From: Heterocephalus glaber
Taxonomy: Eukaryota; Chordata; Mammalia; Rodentia; Bathyergidae
Assembly (NCBI RefSeq): GCF_000247695.1
Contig: NW_004624805.1
Span: 2,723,629-2,787,628 of the forward strand
Length of the DNA stretch: 64,000 nt
Direction: 5' to 3'
Position 1 is the stretch's first letter. Every line of letters starts with the position of its first letter. This document shows positions 54,175 through 64,000 of this stretch, in pieces. Under the pieces are notes generated by a model. The model saw only the letters and a program-made list of their open reading frames with translations. It was not told the origin of the DNA and did not search any database. Position numbers and translations under genes: made by a program.

Positions 54175-54281
54175 GACTAAAAGGCAAAAATCTATCAAAA
54201 TTAGAAATGCGCAACTCACTGAATTGCAACTGACTCCCAGAAATCTGCCCTACAGAATTCATTCTTTCTTGCAGAACACTG

Positions 54282-54283
<2 letters not shown>

Positions 54284-54313
<30 letters not shown>
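54284..54313 (-). repeat. Poly(T) run of 30
   Basis: An uninterrupted homopolymer. No SINE or LINE body adjoins it on either side that I can name, so its origin is unclear. Confidence 0.95.
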
Positions 54314-54315
<2 letters not shown>

Positions 54316-54337
54316 AATGCCAAAGCTTGGGAACTGG

Positions 54338-54445
54338 CACTAACATCTAAATTCCACAAAGGTGGGGATTGTTTTTGTTTGTTTTGTTTCCCAAAGTGTG
54401 GAACAGTGGTAGGCCTCAATAAATACTTGTTGAATGGATTAGTGA
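54338..54445 (+). repeat. L2-type fragment
   Basis: ATTCCACAAAGGTGGGGATTGTTTTTGTTTG then GGAACAGTGGTAGGCCTCAATAAATACTTGTTGAATGGATTAG is the familiar mammal-wide 3' end ('..gcctggcacatagtaggcgctcaataaatatttgttgaatga'). Confidence 0.7.
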
Positions 54446-54728
54446 ACTTTATTACGAAAAAAAGCAAAGTGTAAGATAGTATGGGTTTCATCATATTGTT
54501 TATATACAAGGGATTTTATTTTTTATAAAATCTGAATCTGGTGGAAATTCTACAGGATGAAGACATTTCTTCAGCAAGTAAGTTGCAAGGGCTAAAAAAG
54601 GAGAGAAGTATAGGAGAACCAGTAGGTTAAAAGAGACTTAAAGACCTATCAACAATTATAATTGTGGATCTTTGTTAAATCTTGACTCAATAAACAAGCT
54701 GTAAAATATGACGTGGATGGGAGTTTGT

Positions 54729-55170
54729 TTACTATGGCTTGGATCTGAAATGCCTCATAGGTCCATATGTTGAAGGTTTGGTCTCCACTCCAGCAATGTT
54801 CAGAACTGGGTGGGACTCTGAGGATTTGATCATAAGGGCTCTGATCTTGTCAACGTGTTGTGATGGGTCCATAATTTGGTGAGCTATTGAGAGGTGATGG
54901 ACATTTAGGAGCCAGTCCCTATGTAAAGGGAATAGGTCCTTGGGGCTACATCATGGCCCTGGCCTCTCTCTTTCTCTTTCTTCCTCTCTCTACCATGAGA
55001 TGAGCAGCTGTGACCTGCCACACCATTCCATCACAACGTCCTGCCCCCAAAATGGAACCAGCAGACCAAGGGGTAAGACCTCTGAAACTGTGAGTCAAAA
55101 TAAATCTTTCCTCCTTTAAGCTTTTTATCCTCAGATATTTTGTCAGAACAAAGAAAAGCTGAATAAGTCA
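54729..55170 (+). mobile_element. MaLR-type LTR, full length
   Basis: TTACTATGGCTTGGATCTG, CATAGGTCCATATGTTGAAGG, GGGACTCTGAGGATTTGATCATAAGGG, GATGAGCAGCTGTGACCTGCC, GTGAGTCAAAATAAATC (AATAAA signal) and an end GAATAAGTCA. It is longer (about 440) than the other copies. The duplication was not resolved. Confidence 0.82.
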
Positions 55171-56035
55171 TATACTCAAGTGGATATTTAATGATATTAA
55201 AGACTGATTATTAATTTTCAGCATGATTATTAATTTTGGTCATGTTTCAAGAATCTTCATTTTTATATGTTGTGGTGGATTGACTAATGGTCAACTTGTA
55301 ACGCCCAGCTGAACTGAACCAGCGTGGTCTGGGCGTGGAGGATCCGCCTGAAGTCTGTTACCAGTAGCCGTAAAAAGAGAACTGGAGGGGAAGATCTTGG
55401 CTTGTTGATTTGTAGGAGAAGCTTGCTGTGGATGGTTTTCCTGATGCAAACTTGGCTGTTCTCATCGGAGGAGGAGCTCAGGGCCTCGCTGCTGCTGGGA
55501 ATGGCTGCTGTTTTCATCAGGGGAGCTCTCATCTTCCCCATGAGCATCACAGCCTGACTCCAGTGTGGATCCTTCAGCCTGGTGGCACAAATCCTTCATC
55601 TCACCGGTGTAGGTTTTCTGGCTTCCACCACTGGCCTTTGGGCCTTCCAGGTGTAGATCCTCAATACGGACGAGCATGAGAAACGTCATGTGGGCTTGAG
55701 GCCACTGGCTGGACTCGAGGAGGACATTGCATTTTGTGGGAAACTGCGGGGAAGTTAGGTGGACTTGTGTGGGAAGCTGCTGGGATCCAGGCCCTCAGCT
55801 GAATCCTTTGGGCCCCTAGTGTGTGATTAATTTCTTGCACTCCTTTGCATTTGACTCTTTGGGTAAGTATCATAAAATAACCTTAAAAGTTATATGTCCT
55901 GTATTTAATGTTTTCCCTTGCCAAATCCTGCTGAGTACAACATATGGATTCAGCAACATTTATAAATGAAATATGAAGTCTGGGTGGGGTATAGATGAGT
56001 CACAATTGTGTTTGAATTGATACTGAGTAGGTGAT
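55171..56035. other. Unrecognised block (55265-55870) with several open frames
   Basis: A GC-richer island in AT-rich flanks. Overlapping frames of 70-88 codons are open on both strands, and composition changes sharply at about 55290 and 55860. No domain is recognised. It may be an unfamiliar low-copy repeat or a retroelement piece. Confidence 0.3.
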
Positions 56036-56039
56036 AGGA

Positions 56040-56335
56040 ATACAGGGGTTTCAATATAGGATTCTGTCCACTTTTGTATGTGTTCAACATTTTCCATAGC
56101 AAAAGTTTTCCAAAATACTCACGGACACGCAGACATGCATGCACACACCTCTGTGGACCTGCATGTGCATAAAATACCACCGGAAGGAGCCTCAGGAAGC
56201 TGCTTAGGTTACTTGCCTTTGGGAAGGGAAACTGGGTGGCTGTGTGTGGGAGGGATTTTTTTATAGGATGTCTATATATAGTTTTTGAATTTATTATCTA
56301 CTTAAAATTAAGTTAAAAACAATTTTTTTAAAAAT
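56040..56335 (+). mobile_element. Ancient LINE-1 3' UTR remnant
   Basis: CACTTTTGTATGTGTTCAACATTTTCCATAGC, TTAGGTTACTTGCCTTTGGGAAGGG and TTTTTGAATTTATTATC then an A-rich end, as in L1M 3' ends ('..acctttgggaagggag..ttttgtactg'). Confidence 0.5.
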
Positions 56336-56935
56336 CCGGGTTTTGGTGTGAGATGCCCTGAGGTGACACCAACATTCCATGATTATTAGCTGGGTGGCCA
56401 CAGGCAAACAATGTCTGTGCCAATGTCACTGTGTCTAAATTCCCCTCTCACAAAGCGGGGATAGTAAGTGAGGAATGTAAAACTCGAGCCTTGGTAAGCT
56501 CTCCATCAACTGCTGCTCTTTCCATTTTTGCCAACTTGAGTCAGGAGAGAGGGGAGGTCCCTGGCTGGACCAAAGGCTCGGAGGCAGGAGAGCCCTGTTT
56601 CGGGGCTCCAATGATCACACTGGCTGTGTGTGAGCAGACAGACTGTTTCTCTCAGATATGGTTTGGTTAGTCCCATTTGGTTTTCCTGTGCCTTTATTTC
56701 AAAACTGGCTTGAGGCCCATCTTGGGAACTGGAAACAGCCAGGCCCTCTGAACCCCGAGTGGTTTTGCCATGAGCAGTGCTTACCTTTCAGGGCTCCCCA
56801 TGTTGCCTTGTCTGTCCAGAGGGGCGGGTCCAGTGACTCTCCAGGAACCTCTATGTCTGATGCACTGTGATCTGGTACTCCACTCCCTATGATACCCAGG
56901 AGCATTCAGATGTCTGATCTCCAGAGGAAACTTTG
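56336..56935. other. Unique sequence
   Basis: No gene or repeat recognised. Frames to 79 codons are unsupported. Confidence 0.4.
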
Positions 56936-57250
56936 AATTTATTCAATCAGTCAATCATTCATTCAACAAACATGGATCAGCACCATTATAGTCACACAAG
57001 ACTTAGAAGTGAACAGAGCATAATTACAGTCTGCTCTTGTGGGGCTTCAATTCCAGTACCAGAAGCCAAAGACAAAAAAGTGAAGCCACCACCAGTCAAC
57101 AGATGCCTGTGTCATTTCAGGTGATTGTGTATACTATCAGAAAAATGAGATAGGGAAAGGGTATAACAAGCCAGGGTGCTCAGCAGAGTTTCCCAGTAGG
57201 GCATATTGAGCTGAGGCCTCAGAGAAAAGGCCTGAGCCCCGCAGGAATCT
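56936..57250 (-). repeat. Mammal-wide repeat (L2-like)
   Basis: TTTATTCAATCAGTCAATCATTCATTCAACAAACATGG, GTGAACAGAGCATAATTACAG, CTTGTGGGGCTTCAATTCCAG and later TGAGCTGAGGCCTCAGAG follow a very common old mammalian repeat ('attcattcaacaaatatttattgag..cccttgtggagcttacattc'). Confidence 0.55.
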
Positions 57251-59570
57251 GGCTGAAAAGTTTTCAAGAAAATGCAATTCAGATGCAGAATCATTGCCTC
57301 TTCTGCTCTGCCTCCATTGTGTGTCAACTGTCCAGGGTCCAGTCAGCTCCCACAGCCTAAAAAGGGGGTACAAGGGAAAATGTTTTTTACTTTAAAAAAT
57401 AATCCATTCCCAGCTTCCTTTGTGAACTTCTCTAGAGATTTCATCTACAAAAATGCAAACGCTATGTTTTTGTGTTAGATCACCATGGTAAATAAATGCC
57501 TTCCTTTATTCTAAAGACAGTGCTGAGAATTGCAAAGGCCTCTAGGGACCATATTTAAGTCTCGAAGGAAAGGAAAGTTTAGAATTTGCTTCTTCATTGA
57601 CCTTATCTTGCCTCATCCCTTCTCGTCCTCTTCTTTTAATTCCCAGGTCCCCAGAGCCTCCATGGAGGAAAGCATGGCTAGTCCCTGCCTGCTCCTCCCA
57701 TTTCGCTGCATTCTGCTCTGGGTGTTGCTTCCACAGGGCAGAGCCAGGCACAGAACTGGGCACACGAAGCTGCTTTTGCAAACTTTACAGTGTGAATGTG
57801 CACATATTTTCAGTGGTATGAAGATGAGACCTTGTGACCAGAGATCAGTGAGTTCTGTACGGACAGTGAGCAGTAAGAAGATGCCCCCAGCTACACAGCA
57901 TTGCCCTCCACTCTGCAGCACTCGGTGGTGATGAAAGCAAGCAGTGCCAGTCAGTGAGCACAGGGTGTCTATTGTTTAAAGGAGAAGGACCCAGGAAGGC
58001 ACAATGGGCCCTGGGCTTGGAATATTAATCAGAACTGGTGATCAGTAATACATCATAAAATTGGACATTTATAATATATGGCCAGGAGATAGTATGTTAA
58101 AGGCAGAAACTTTTTTACTTTTTAATTTTTATTTATTTTTAAATAGCAAGACATTTATTGGTATATTTTAGGCATACATAATGATAACACTTTTAATTGA
58201 GTTCAACTGAAAATAGATAAATGAACAAAAGTCACATAGGAACAAATGATTTAGTGCCTAGAATCAGACATTTCTACCTTCTTCACTTTTTCTGATTTCC
58301 TGCATTGGCTGTTTTCTCCCTCTTTGGTGTTGTGGGGTCGCTTTGGTCATTCTCTTTGTCATGTAGCCATGAGGTCTGGTGGAGAGGTGGAGCTGAAGCA
58401 ACCCGCCCGTGACCTAAACATAGTATGCACTTAAACAACAGTCTTCTCCCTTGTCCTGGTAATCCCTTTGCACTTCTCTTCCTTTTTGCTTTTCCTTCAC
58501 ATTTTGCCTCATTACTTCCTTTTTCACTCTCTACTTTCCCCCTCATCCTTCAACTTTCCTGCCTTTGCCAGTTCTCTATTGTGCCTCTCATTGCTGCCAT
58601 AAGCAAAAAGCTAGAAGTGACACCAAAAGAGGAAACTGAACATGGGGATCACTGGCCACATAGAAAAAGTTGTTCAGCCACCTTCCCAAAGGATTTGTCT
58701 CCAGCCCTCTTAAACACAAGCCTCTGTGAGTGTGAATGTGCAGGTGTGTGTGTGCATGTGTGTGTGTCAGAATCCACCTGTTTTAGTTTCTCAGGAAGTC
58801 TTGCTATAAATTTGGCCTGATAAGTCTCCCACACTGCTTCCTTTAGAAATATCCAAAAATATAGTTCTATGCCTTGACAGCAAGTTGAAAAACATGACAG
58901 CCAAAGACGCTGAATTAATGTAAGTCATAAAAGTTTTACCACCATGAGATTTGCTCTTGAGACCATAAAACTGTAGTCAATGAAAAATAGCAATTGAGTA
59001 CAAGTAGAGGACAAATAAATTATCCACCACATTTCACTTCAATCTTGGCTCCAGGGCGGGGGTGGGGGGGTTAATAATGCTTTTATTTGCAAAACTTTGA
59101 GTTTGAAAATAAATGAGTTAGCCTTTTTAAAAAAAATATAGTGGGGCAGATTTGGTTGCATGGCAGAAGGTCCTTGCTAAATATTGAACCCATTGGATTT
59201 GCGTACATGCTGAAGGGCCACTGAGTGCAGTGGAAAGTTGGATCCACGTAAGAACCAAGTCCCTTGGCACAATATTGTCCCTTTTTGCACTCGATACAGT
59301 ATTGATTGTTTACTCGCCATGGCCAGGCCCTGACCTCTTCTGGAGAACTGATATTTCTAGAATTTGGCAGCCTTCCAGATGAAAGAGCATAATGACCTCA
59401 AAGAAGAACTTTTAGCTTGCAAGTTATTGTACCTAATATCAGACATAAGATATGGTACAAAATAAACATTTATAATAATGTTGTTCTAAAAACTTCTATT
59501 TATTATTAGTATATTTAAACAATGAAATTAAGGATTACATTGGTTCTTAATTACCTATATGCCATTAATT
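57251..59570. other. Unique sequence, mostly AT-rich
   Basis: A good acceptor-like tract, ending TTTTAATTCCCAG, occurs at about 57634-57646. It is followed by an open frame to 57931 whose methionines start a hydrophobic MASPCLLLPFRCILLWVLL segment. No donor, domain or partner exon supports it. The rest has no gene. A CpG-poor C-rich patch (58430-58570) and GT repeats (58745-58770) occur. Confidence 0.35.
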
Positions 59571-59599
59571 GGTATTTATCTAAAATATCTGCTTACTTG

Positions 59600-59760
59600 A
59601 AGATGGGGAAAACTACAAAAATACAGAGGGAGGATGGAAGAGGGAAAGCCTAGGGAATTTTTAGGATGGTGACATTATTCTGTAATGGTGAACACGTTAC
59701 ACTACGCATTTGTCAAAGCCCATTGAACTTTCCAACATAAAGATTGAACTTTAATACTGA
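59600..59760 (+). mobile_element. LINE-1 3' end remnant
   Basis: ATTATTCTGTAATGGTGAACACG, CTACGCATTTGTCAAAGCCCATTGAACTTTCC, AACATAAAGATTGAACTTTAATAC matches the old L1 3' text ('..gtatattacatttgtcaaaacccatagaa..gagtgaaccctaatg'). Confidence 0.6.
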
Positions 59761-60674
59761 AGCTCTCTTAAGCATTGTGTTAGTCAGTGAAGTTGTCTTC
59801 CATAGGGAGCTAGGTGAACAATTGCAAAGCCATTAAACAGATATCCCACCACTGAACAACGGAGAGAATGAATGGTAGATGGCAGGAGTTGGGCTTCTTG
59901 TTATGAGACTGAGATTACAGAGAAGCAAGCAAAGGAAGCTACAGTAGCACATGCAGTACTAGGTCAGAGCGGGAGGTGTCCGTGCGAACCGAGATTCAGC
60001 TTGTTTTAGCTGCAGATGTGTGTACATGGTTTCTTTGTTTGCATCTTATGAGGGGATCTGGGAGGAACAACATCCTAGGATGACAAGTGACACCCTACAC
60101 TGACGTCACTGTCGTGAAGACGGTTCGTTGACAGGAGGGGCCAGAGTGGCTCCCCAGTGGTGATTTCTGGGGCTGGCACAGGGAGTGCACAAGATGAGCT
60201 CAGAGCACTAAGGACGGGCTCAAGAAACAAAGAGAAGATGCCCTCAAAACCAACCACAACTCACACGTAACAACCGGGACACCAGAAGCAGCTGAAGGGC
60301 TTCCTGATGGCCAAGATGGGATCGTGTACGCTACAAGAAAAGTCACACGGTGGTGTTTACACACACTTACAGGGTACGATGCAGCTGTCACGAGTCCTGT
60401 GTAAATGAATGGTCAAATAAACAAGCAGGTGGGGGACAGACAGACCTCCCGTGCAGCATTCCAGATTGCTTGTGCAGGTGTTTTCGTTCAAAGGAGGTGG
60501 AGAGCAGCTCCCCAGCCCTTAAGTGTGAGCAGTGCACACACAGTGACTTCCTTCCACAGAGTACGGTGTAGAAGAGTGTGGTGGAGAGAGTCTCCGAACG
60601 GTGGAGAAAGCTGGCAAACACTACCTTTATCAATTGCGAAGGTCAATGCCAAGGTAAATCACTTTAATAGGATA
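59761..60674. other. Unique sequence
   Basis: Single-copy. No gene; frames to 105 codons unsupported. Confidence 0.4.
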
Positions 60675-60860
60675 TGTTTGGTTTTTTTTCTGGTACTGAG
60701 GAATAAAGGAGCCTCACACTGAGTTATTTCCCCAGCCCTTTTTAATTTGTTTTTGTTTTTTGAGACAAACTATCTCTGAGTTGCCCAGGCTGGGCTAAAA
60801 CTTGTGATCCTCCTGCCTCAGCCTCCCAGAGTGCTGCGATTTACAGGTGTGTGCTCTTGA
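60675..60860 (-). mobile_element. B1-dID SINE
   Basis: Short inverted dID with an internal deletion (GGTTTTTTTTCTGGTACTGAGG, CTCACACTGAGTTATTTCCCCAGCCC), linker TTTTTAATTTGTTTTTG, then B1 (TTGAGACAAACTATCTCTG, GTTGCCCAGGCTGGGC, CCTCCTGCCTCAGCCTCCC, ACAGGTGTGTGC). Confidence 0.8.
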
Positions 60861-61970
60861 GATGATTCGGTGAGAATGGCACTTTACCTCTGTGTTCTTC
60901 TCCCCCAAACCCTTAATCCCTGTCTGCCTATGAGGAAAACATTAGACAGACTCAAACTGGAGCTATTTTCCAAATTATTGATAGGCACTCCTCAGAATGA
61001 TTAAGATGATCAAAAGCAAGGAAAGCCTAACATAGTAAGTGGAAGCGAAAGGAGACAACTCCATGTAACACAGCCCCCCCCTGAGAACAAAAGCCAAAGA
61101 CAAATGAGCAAATCACAGAGTTTAGTCAGTAATGAGGCGCCACTGTTGGTCCATTCGTGGTTAACAATGGGATAGACTGGGTGTGGGTACAACCCATGTG
61201 CTGTCTTTGCACTCACTTTTCAGCAAGTCTTCTAAAATGAAAAGCTTAATTTAAAAAACAGAAAGTAAGACTATAACTCCAAAAGCAGAAAGCGGGTTGC
61301 CGGTGGCTTCCCTTAAGGCTGCGTGAGGTGCCTGCCCCAGTGCCATCATTGCTGGCTCTCTCCGTTCTCTCCCAGTTTCCCCCTCGCCCGAGGACCAGCA
61401 GGGGATCTTCACTTGTGAATGGCCTCGGTTCCGCGAACTTCTGAGTCTTCAGACTGAGTCACCTGCGATGCATCCACGGTGCCCTTCACTCCCACCCTGC
61501 CCTTATCAAAAGGACATCACAGACCCGCAGATCAGTGGTTCACAGCCCAGCAGGCTGTGCATGTCCCTCCACACCACCAGGCCAGGCTGCCCCTCTCAGC
61601 GCAGTGGCTGATGTTATCGATGGGTCATCGTAAGGTCCCTTTCTGGGGCCACTTGGCCTTGGATGCTGCTGTATTTTGCCACAAGTGACTGCAAATGACT
61701 TCCTCTCATCTCCAGGGTGTAGAGCCATCGTGTTCACCTTGTCAGGTTCCTGAGAGACAGTAGCTGTACGCACCAATGTCGGTACAGCCCCAGCACAGAG
61801 CAGAGACTCAGGAAATTTTACCCTCACAATCTTTCCACGCTCTGGAGGGCAGAGGAGGTGCTGGCTCAGCGTGCTGCTCAGTGTGAGCTTTTCCAGATCG
61901 AAGCCTGTGTTTCACAAGTAGACTGCACTTGTAAGACAGAGGGCCTTACCAAATGCTAAGAGGAGCTGAC
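60861..61970. other. Unique sequence
   Basis: No gene or repeat recognised. The 95-codon minus frame at 61540-61827 has no domain. Confidence 0.4.
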
Positions 61971-62399
61971 TGCAGCGAAGAACACCCCTGAAGGAACACA
62001 CTGGACAAGTTGGAAAGTAAAACAGACCTTAGTCTGGCCAGACGGCACTCCCAAAGCAAAGTAGCTTAGAGAGGCAACTAGCCCAGAGTCCGAGGCTCTT
62101 TTTATAGGGGGTTGCAGGGGAAGTTAACAGGCAAAATTTACAGAAGAGGAACAAAGGTTAGTGGTCAGCTGACACGTACTGATGGTCAGCAGATGTTTGT
62201 AGATTGTTCTATAGATAGCGGTGTCCGGAACATCAGTTTCAAACAAACAAAGATTTGAGTAATTTACTTTGGGACCTTATGGCTGATACAGATCTTATCT
62301 AGTGTCCCAGAACTAACAAGCATCTTTATCTATTAACTCACATTCAATCACTGTTGGGGCTAGGGGAGTTTTATGATTACAGAGTTATGCAGTCCCACA
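61971..62399 (-). mobile_element. Retroviral-type solo LTR with TATA box
   Basis: On minus the segment begins TGTGGGACTGCATAACTCTG and ends TTCTTCGCTGCA, 429 bases, i.e. TG..CA ends. TATAAAAAG sits at 62106-62098 in the position of a core promoter about 290 bases in, preceded by GCCTGTTAACTTCCCCTGCAACC and followed by an R-like leader. It does not resemble the MaLR family. An exact flanking duplication is not found (CTGAC left, CTCTA right), so the borders are provisional. No internal gene is attached. Confidence 0.5.
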
Positions 62400-63880
62400 C
62401 TCTAGTCATCTCTGTGTGGGAAAGCTTGTGTGTTCTACTTTCTCTAGGAGAGTTAAGATACAAATTTGGCCATCAGAGGGTTAGGAAATGTTCAATTGTG
62501 TTTGATGAAAATTTCCCTCAACCATTGAGCTTATGTACTGTATATGAAGTGTCCATCACTAGTTAGGACTTCATCAAGTCCTAGGGTGGAAGGACAGCCA
62601 GAAGGTGGGAGGAGGTGGAAGTTCGGAGACTAAAAATCTAAAAAGAAGATGAATATGTGGCCTTCCAGATGCTACAAAACATCTGAGGGACTGGCATGGG
62701 ACAGTGGCCTCTGTGTGGCTCTCAGCAGTGCCAGCTGTGGCCAGTCGGGGAACTTTTCTGTTGCAGGGAGTGGGATGGGAATGAGAAATCATGGCAGCAA
62801 ACATTGAATCTGATCTCCAGGCCAGCATGGTAAAGAAACTTCCCACCACTTCCAGCTCTGCTGCTGCTGGGGCAGTGGCAGCTGTCCCTGAAGAGCGCTC
62901 CCTGTTTAATGTCACTGTAGAAACAATGGCACTGGGGTGGACATGGTGACCCCACCATGCCTCTCTGAAAGGCTTGGCTCTCTCTGTTTACTCAGGGAGG
63001 CCTGCCCTGCTTCCCTTCTCTCTTGCACTTCCCAATTCTTCTGGGAAGTGGTTGGCTGTCCTGCTAAGATTCCTGTGTTTACTGAGATAAGATAATCCTG
63101 GACTTATCTGCTTCAGAGGCGATAGCTCCAGAGTCTGTCCCTGTCCAGATCCTAAAAGCCTCAGGAGGAGGAGGAGGAAGAGCAGGCCCTTTCAAAGGAA
63201 CCCGACTGAAATGCAACGCTCAGGTCCTTGGCCTGGAGGAAGGTCAGCCCCAGGCTAGTTCTCAGGCTATTATAAAGAGTTATCATTGTTCTCCTTGGTC
63301 AATAAACTTCAGGAACTGATGAAATGCAGAGGAAAACTCTACCTTGGATGTTTAAACAGGTCACAGTGCATTGTCCTTCTCCGAGACAATTCATATGTAC
63401 CACCCAGTCTCCTAGCTCTCAAATGTTTCTCTTGTATAATATGAACATTAAAAATCCCACAGACATTGCATTGCAATTATTTCTGTAGCCTAATCCACAG
63501 GAATATGACACATTCCCAAATGACTCGATAGGACAAATATTTTCTCTGGTTTTTGTCCCCATGGTAGCAATTTGTTGTTACCAAAAAAAAAAAATCTTAC
63601 TATGGATGGTTAGTTTTTGTAGGCAGAAAATGAAGAGTGGTTCTCTAAGCCACATGGCTCTCTTAAAACCCGTTTCTCATCTATAACACACTTAAGTTAG
63701 GATTCCTGGATTCTAGAACCTTGAGAATAATTTTCTGCTTTGTAAAGCCGCGGTTTGTGGAAGTTGGTTCCAATTGGCCCAGGGAGCACACAGCACCTTT
63801 GGGGCAGATCCGAGTTTGCTAAAGTTCCAAAGGAAGACCTGGGAGCATGAGGAGGGAGAGGGAGGAAGGCCTGTGGGGTG
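62400..63880. other. Unique sequence
   Basis: A (GAGGAG)n-like patch at 63163-63180. No gene: the minus frames at 62574-62958 (up to 113 codons) lack domains. No repeat recognised. Confidence 0.4.
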
Positions 63881-63884
63881 GGGT

Positions 63885-64000
63885 AGGGTTCTGGGCACAC
63901 AGGTCTTAGGGACACTGCAAAGAAGTCCAGATGGCCGCAGTCCCACGGGAAGCCACTGAGGTGTTTAAAGCAGGGAGCCTTGTGCTTTCTTTAAACAGGA
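63885..64000. repeat. Mammal-wide repeat fragment (L2-like) at the window end
   Basis: CACGGGAAGCCACTGAGGTGTTTAAAGCAGGGAGCC resembles '..gaagccattggagggttttgagcaggg..' of a common old repeat. It is cut by the window edge. Confidence 0.4.

Overview
This window is nuclear DNA from a placental mammal, and almost certainly a rodent. It carries many short tRNA-derived ID-type SINEs with intact Pol III A and B boxes, B1 and composite B1-dID SINEs, and many LTRs of the MaLR (ERVL-related) group. Older L1, L2, MIR, mariner and Tigger remnants shared by most placentals are also present. The ID consensus here (start CCGGGGATTTAGCTCAGTGGT, end GTTCGATCCCCGGTACC) together with B1-dID suggests a hystricomorph such as a mole-rat, but the species call is weak. 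There is no bacterial-style gene organisation, and no CRISPR array or operon.

I cannot support a confident protein-coding gene. The open frames are short, and most lie inside repeats or GC-rich unique DNA. Two candidate coding pieces stand out: a 95-bp exon-like segment with good splice signals on both sides (3887-3981, +) and an 85-90 codon coding-like frame (52204-52473, -). Neither could be assigned to a protein family. The window is best read as intergenic or intronic.

Layout. 0-8 kb: a 5' L1 end with a frameshifted ORF1, older L1 antisense pieces, a MIR split by a B1, and two putative conserved elements or exons near 3.9 and 4.7 kb. 8-15 kb: mostly unique DNA with two small tandem duplications. 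15-26 kb: mariner and Tigger DNA transposon relics and several LTRs. 26-28.2 kb: a complete MaLR element (LTR, internal region, LTR) flanked by the 5-bp duplication ACTGC. 28.9-30.4 kb: a nest in which an L1 sits in an older LTR, two IDs sit in the L1, and a MaLR solo LTR with duplication CTCAG sits at the L1 junction. 31-36 kb: AT-rich, L1 debris and IDs. 36-48 kb: more GC-rich, mostly unique, with candidate conserved non-coding DNA at 37.2-38.0 kb. 48.4 kb: a 100-N assembly gap inside a GGA-repeat tract. 49-54 kb: L1, B1 and ID elements, including a MaLR LTR inside an L1 that itself took a double ID insertion. 54-64 kb: further LTRs, L1 3' ends, L2-like repeats and a TATA-bearing retroviral-type LTR on the minus strand at 62 kb.

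No previously undescribed molecular system is evident. The most useful signals are the dated order of nested insertions, the exon candidate, and the homeodomain-site-rich unique segments.
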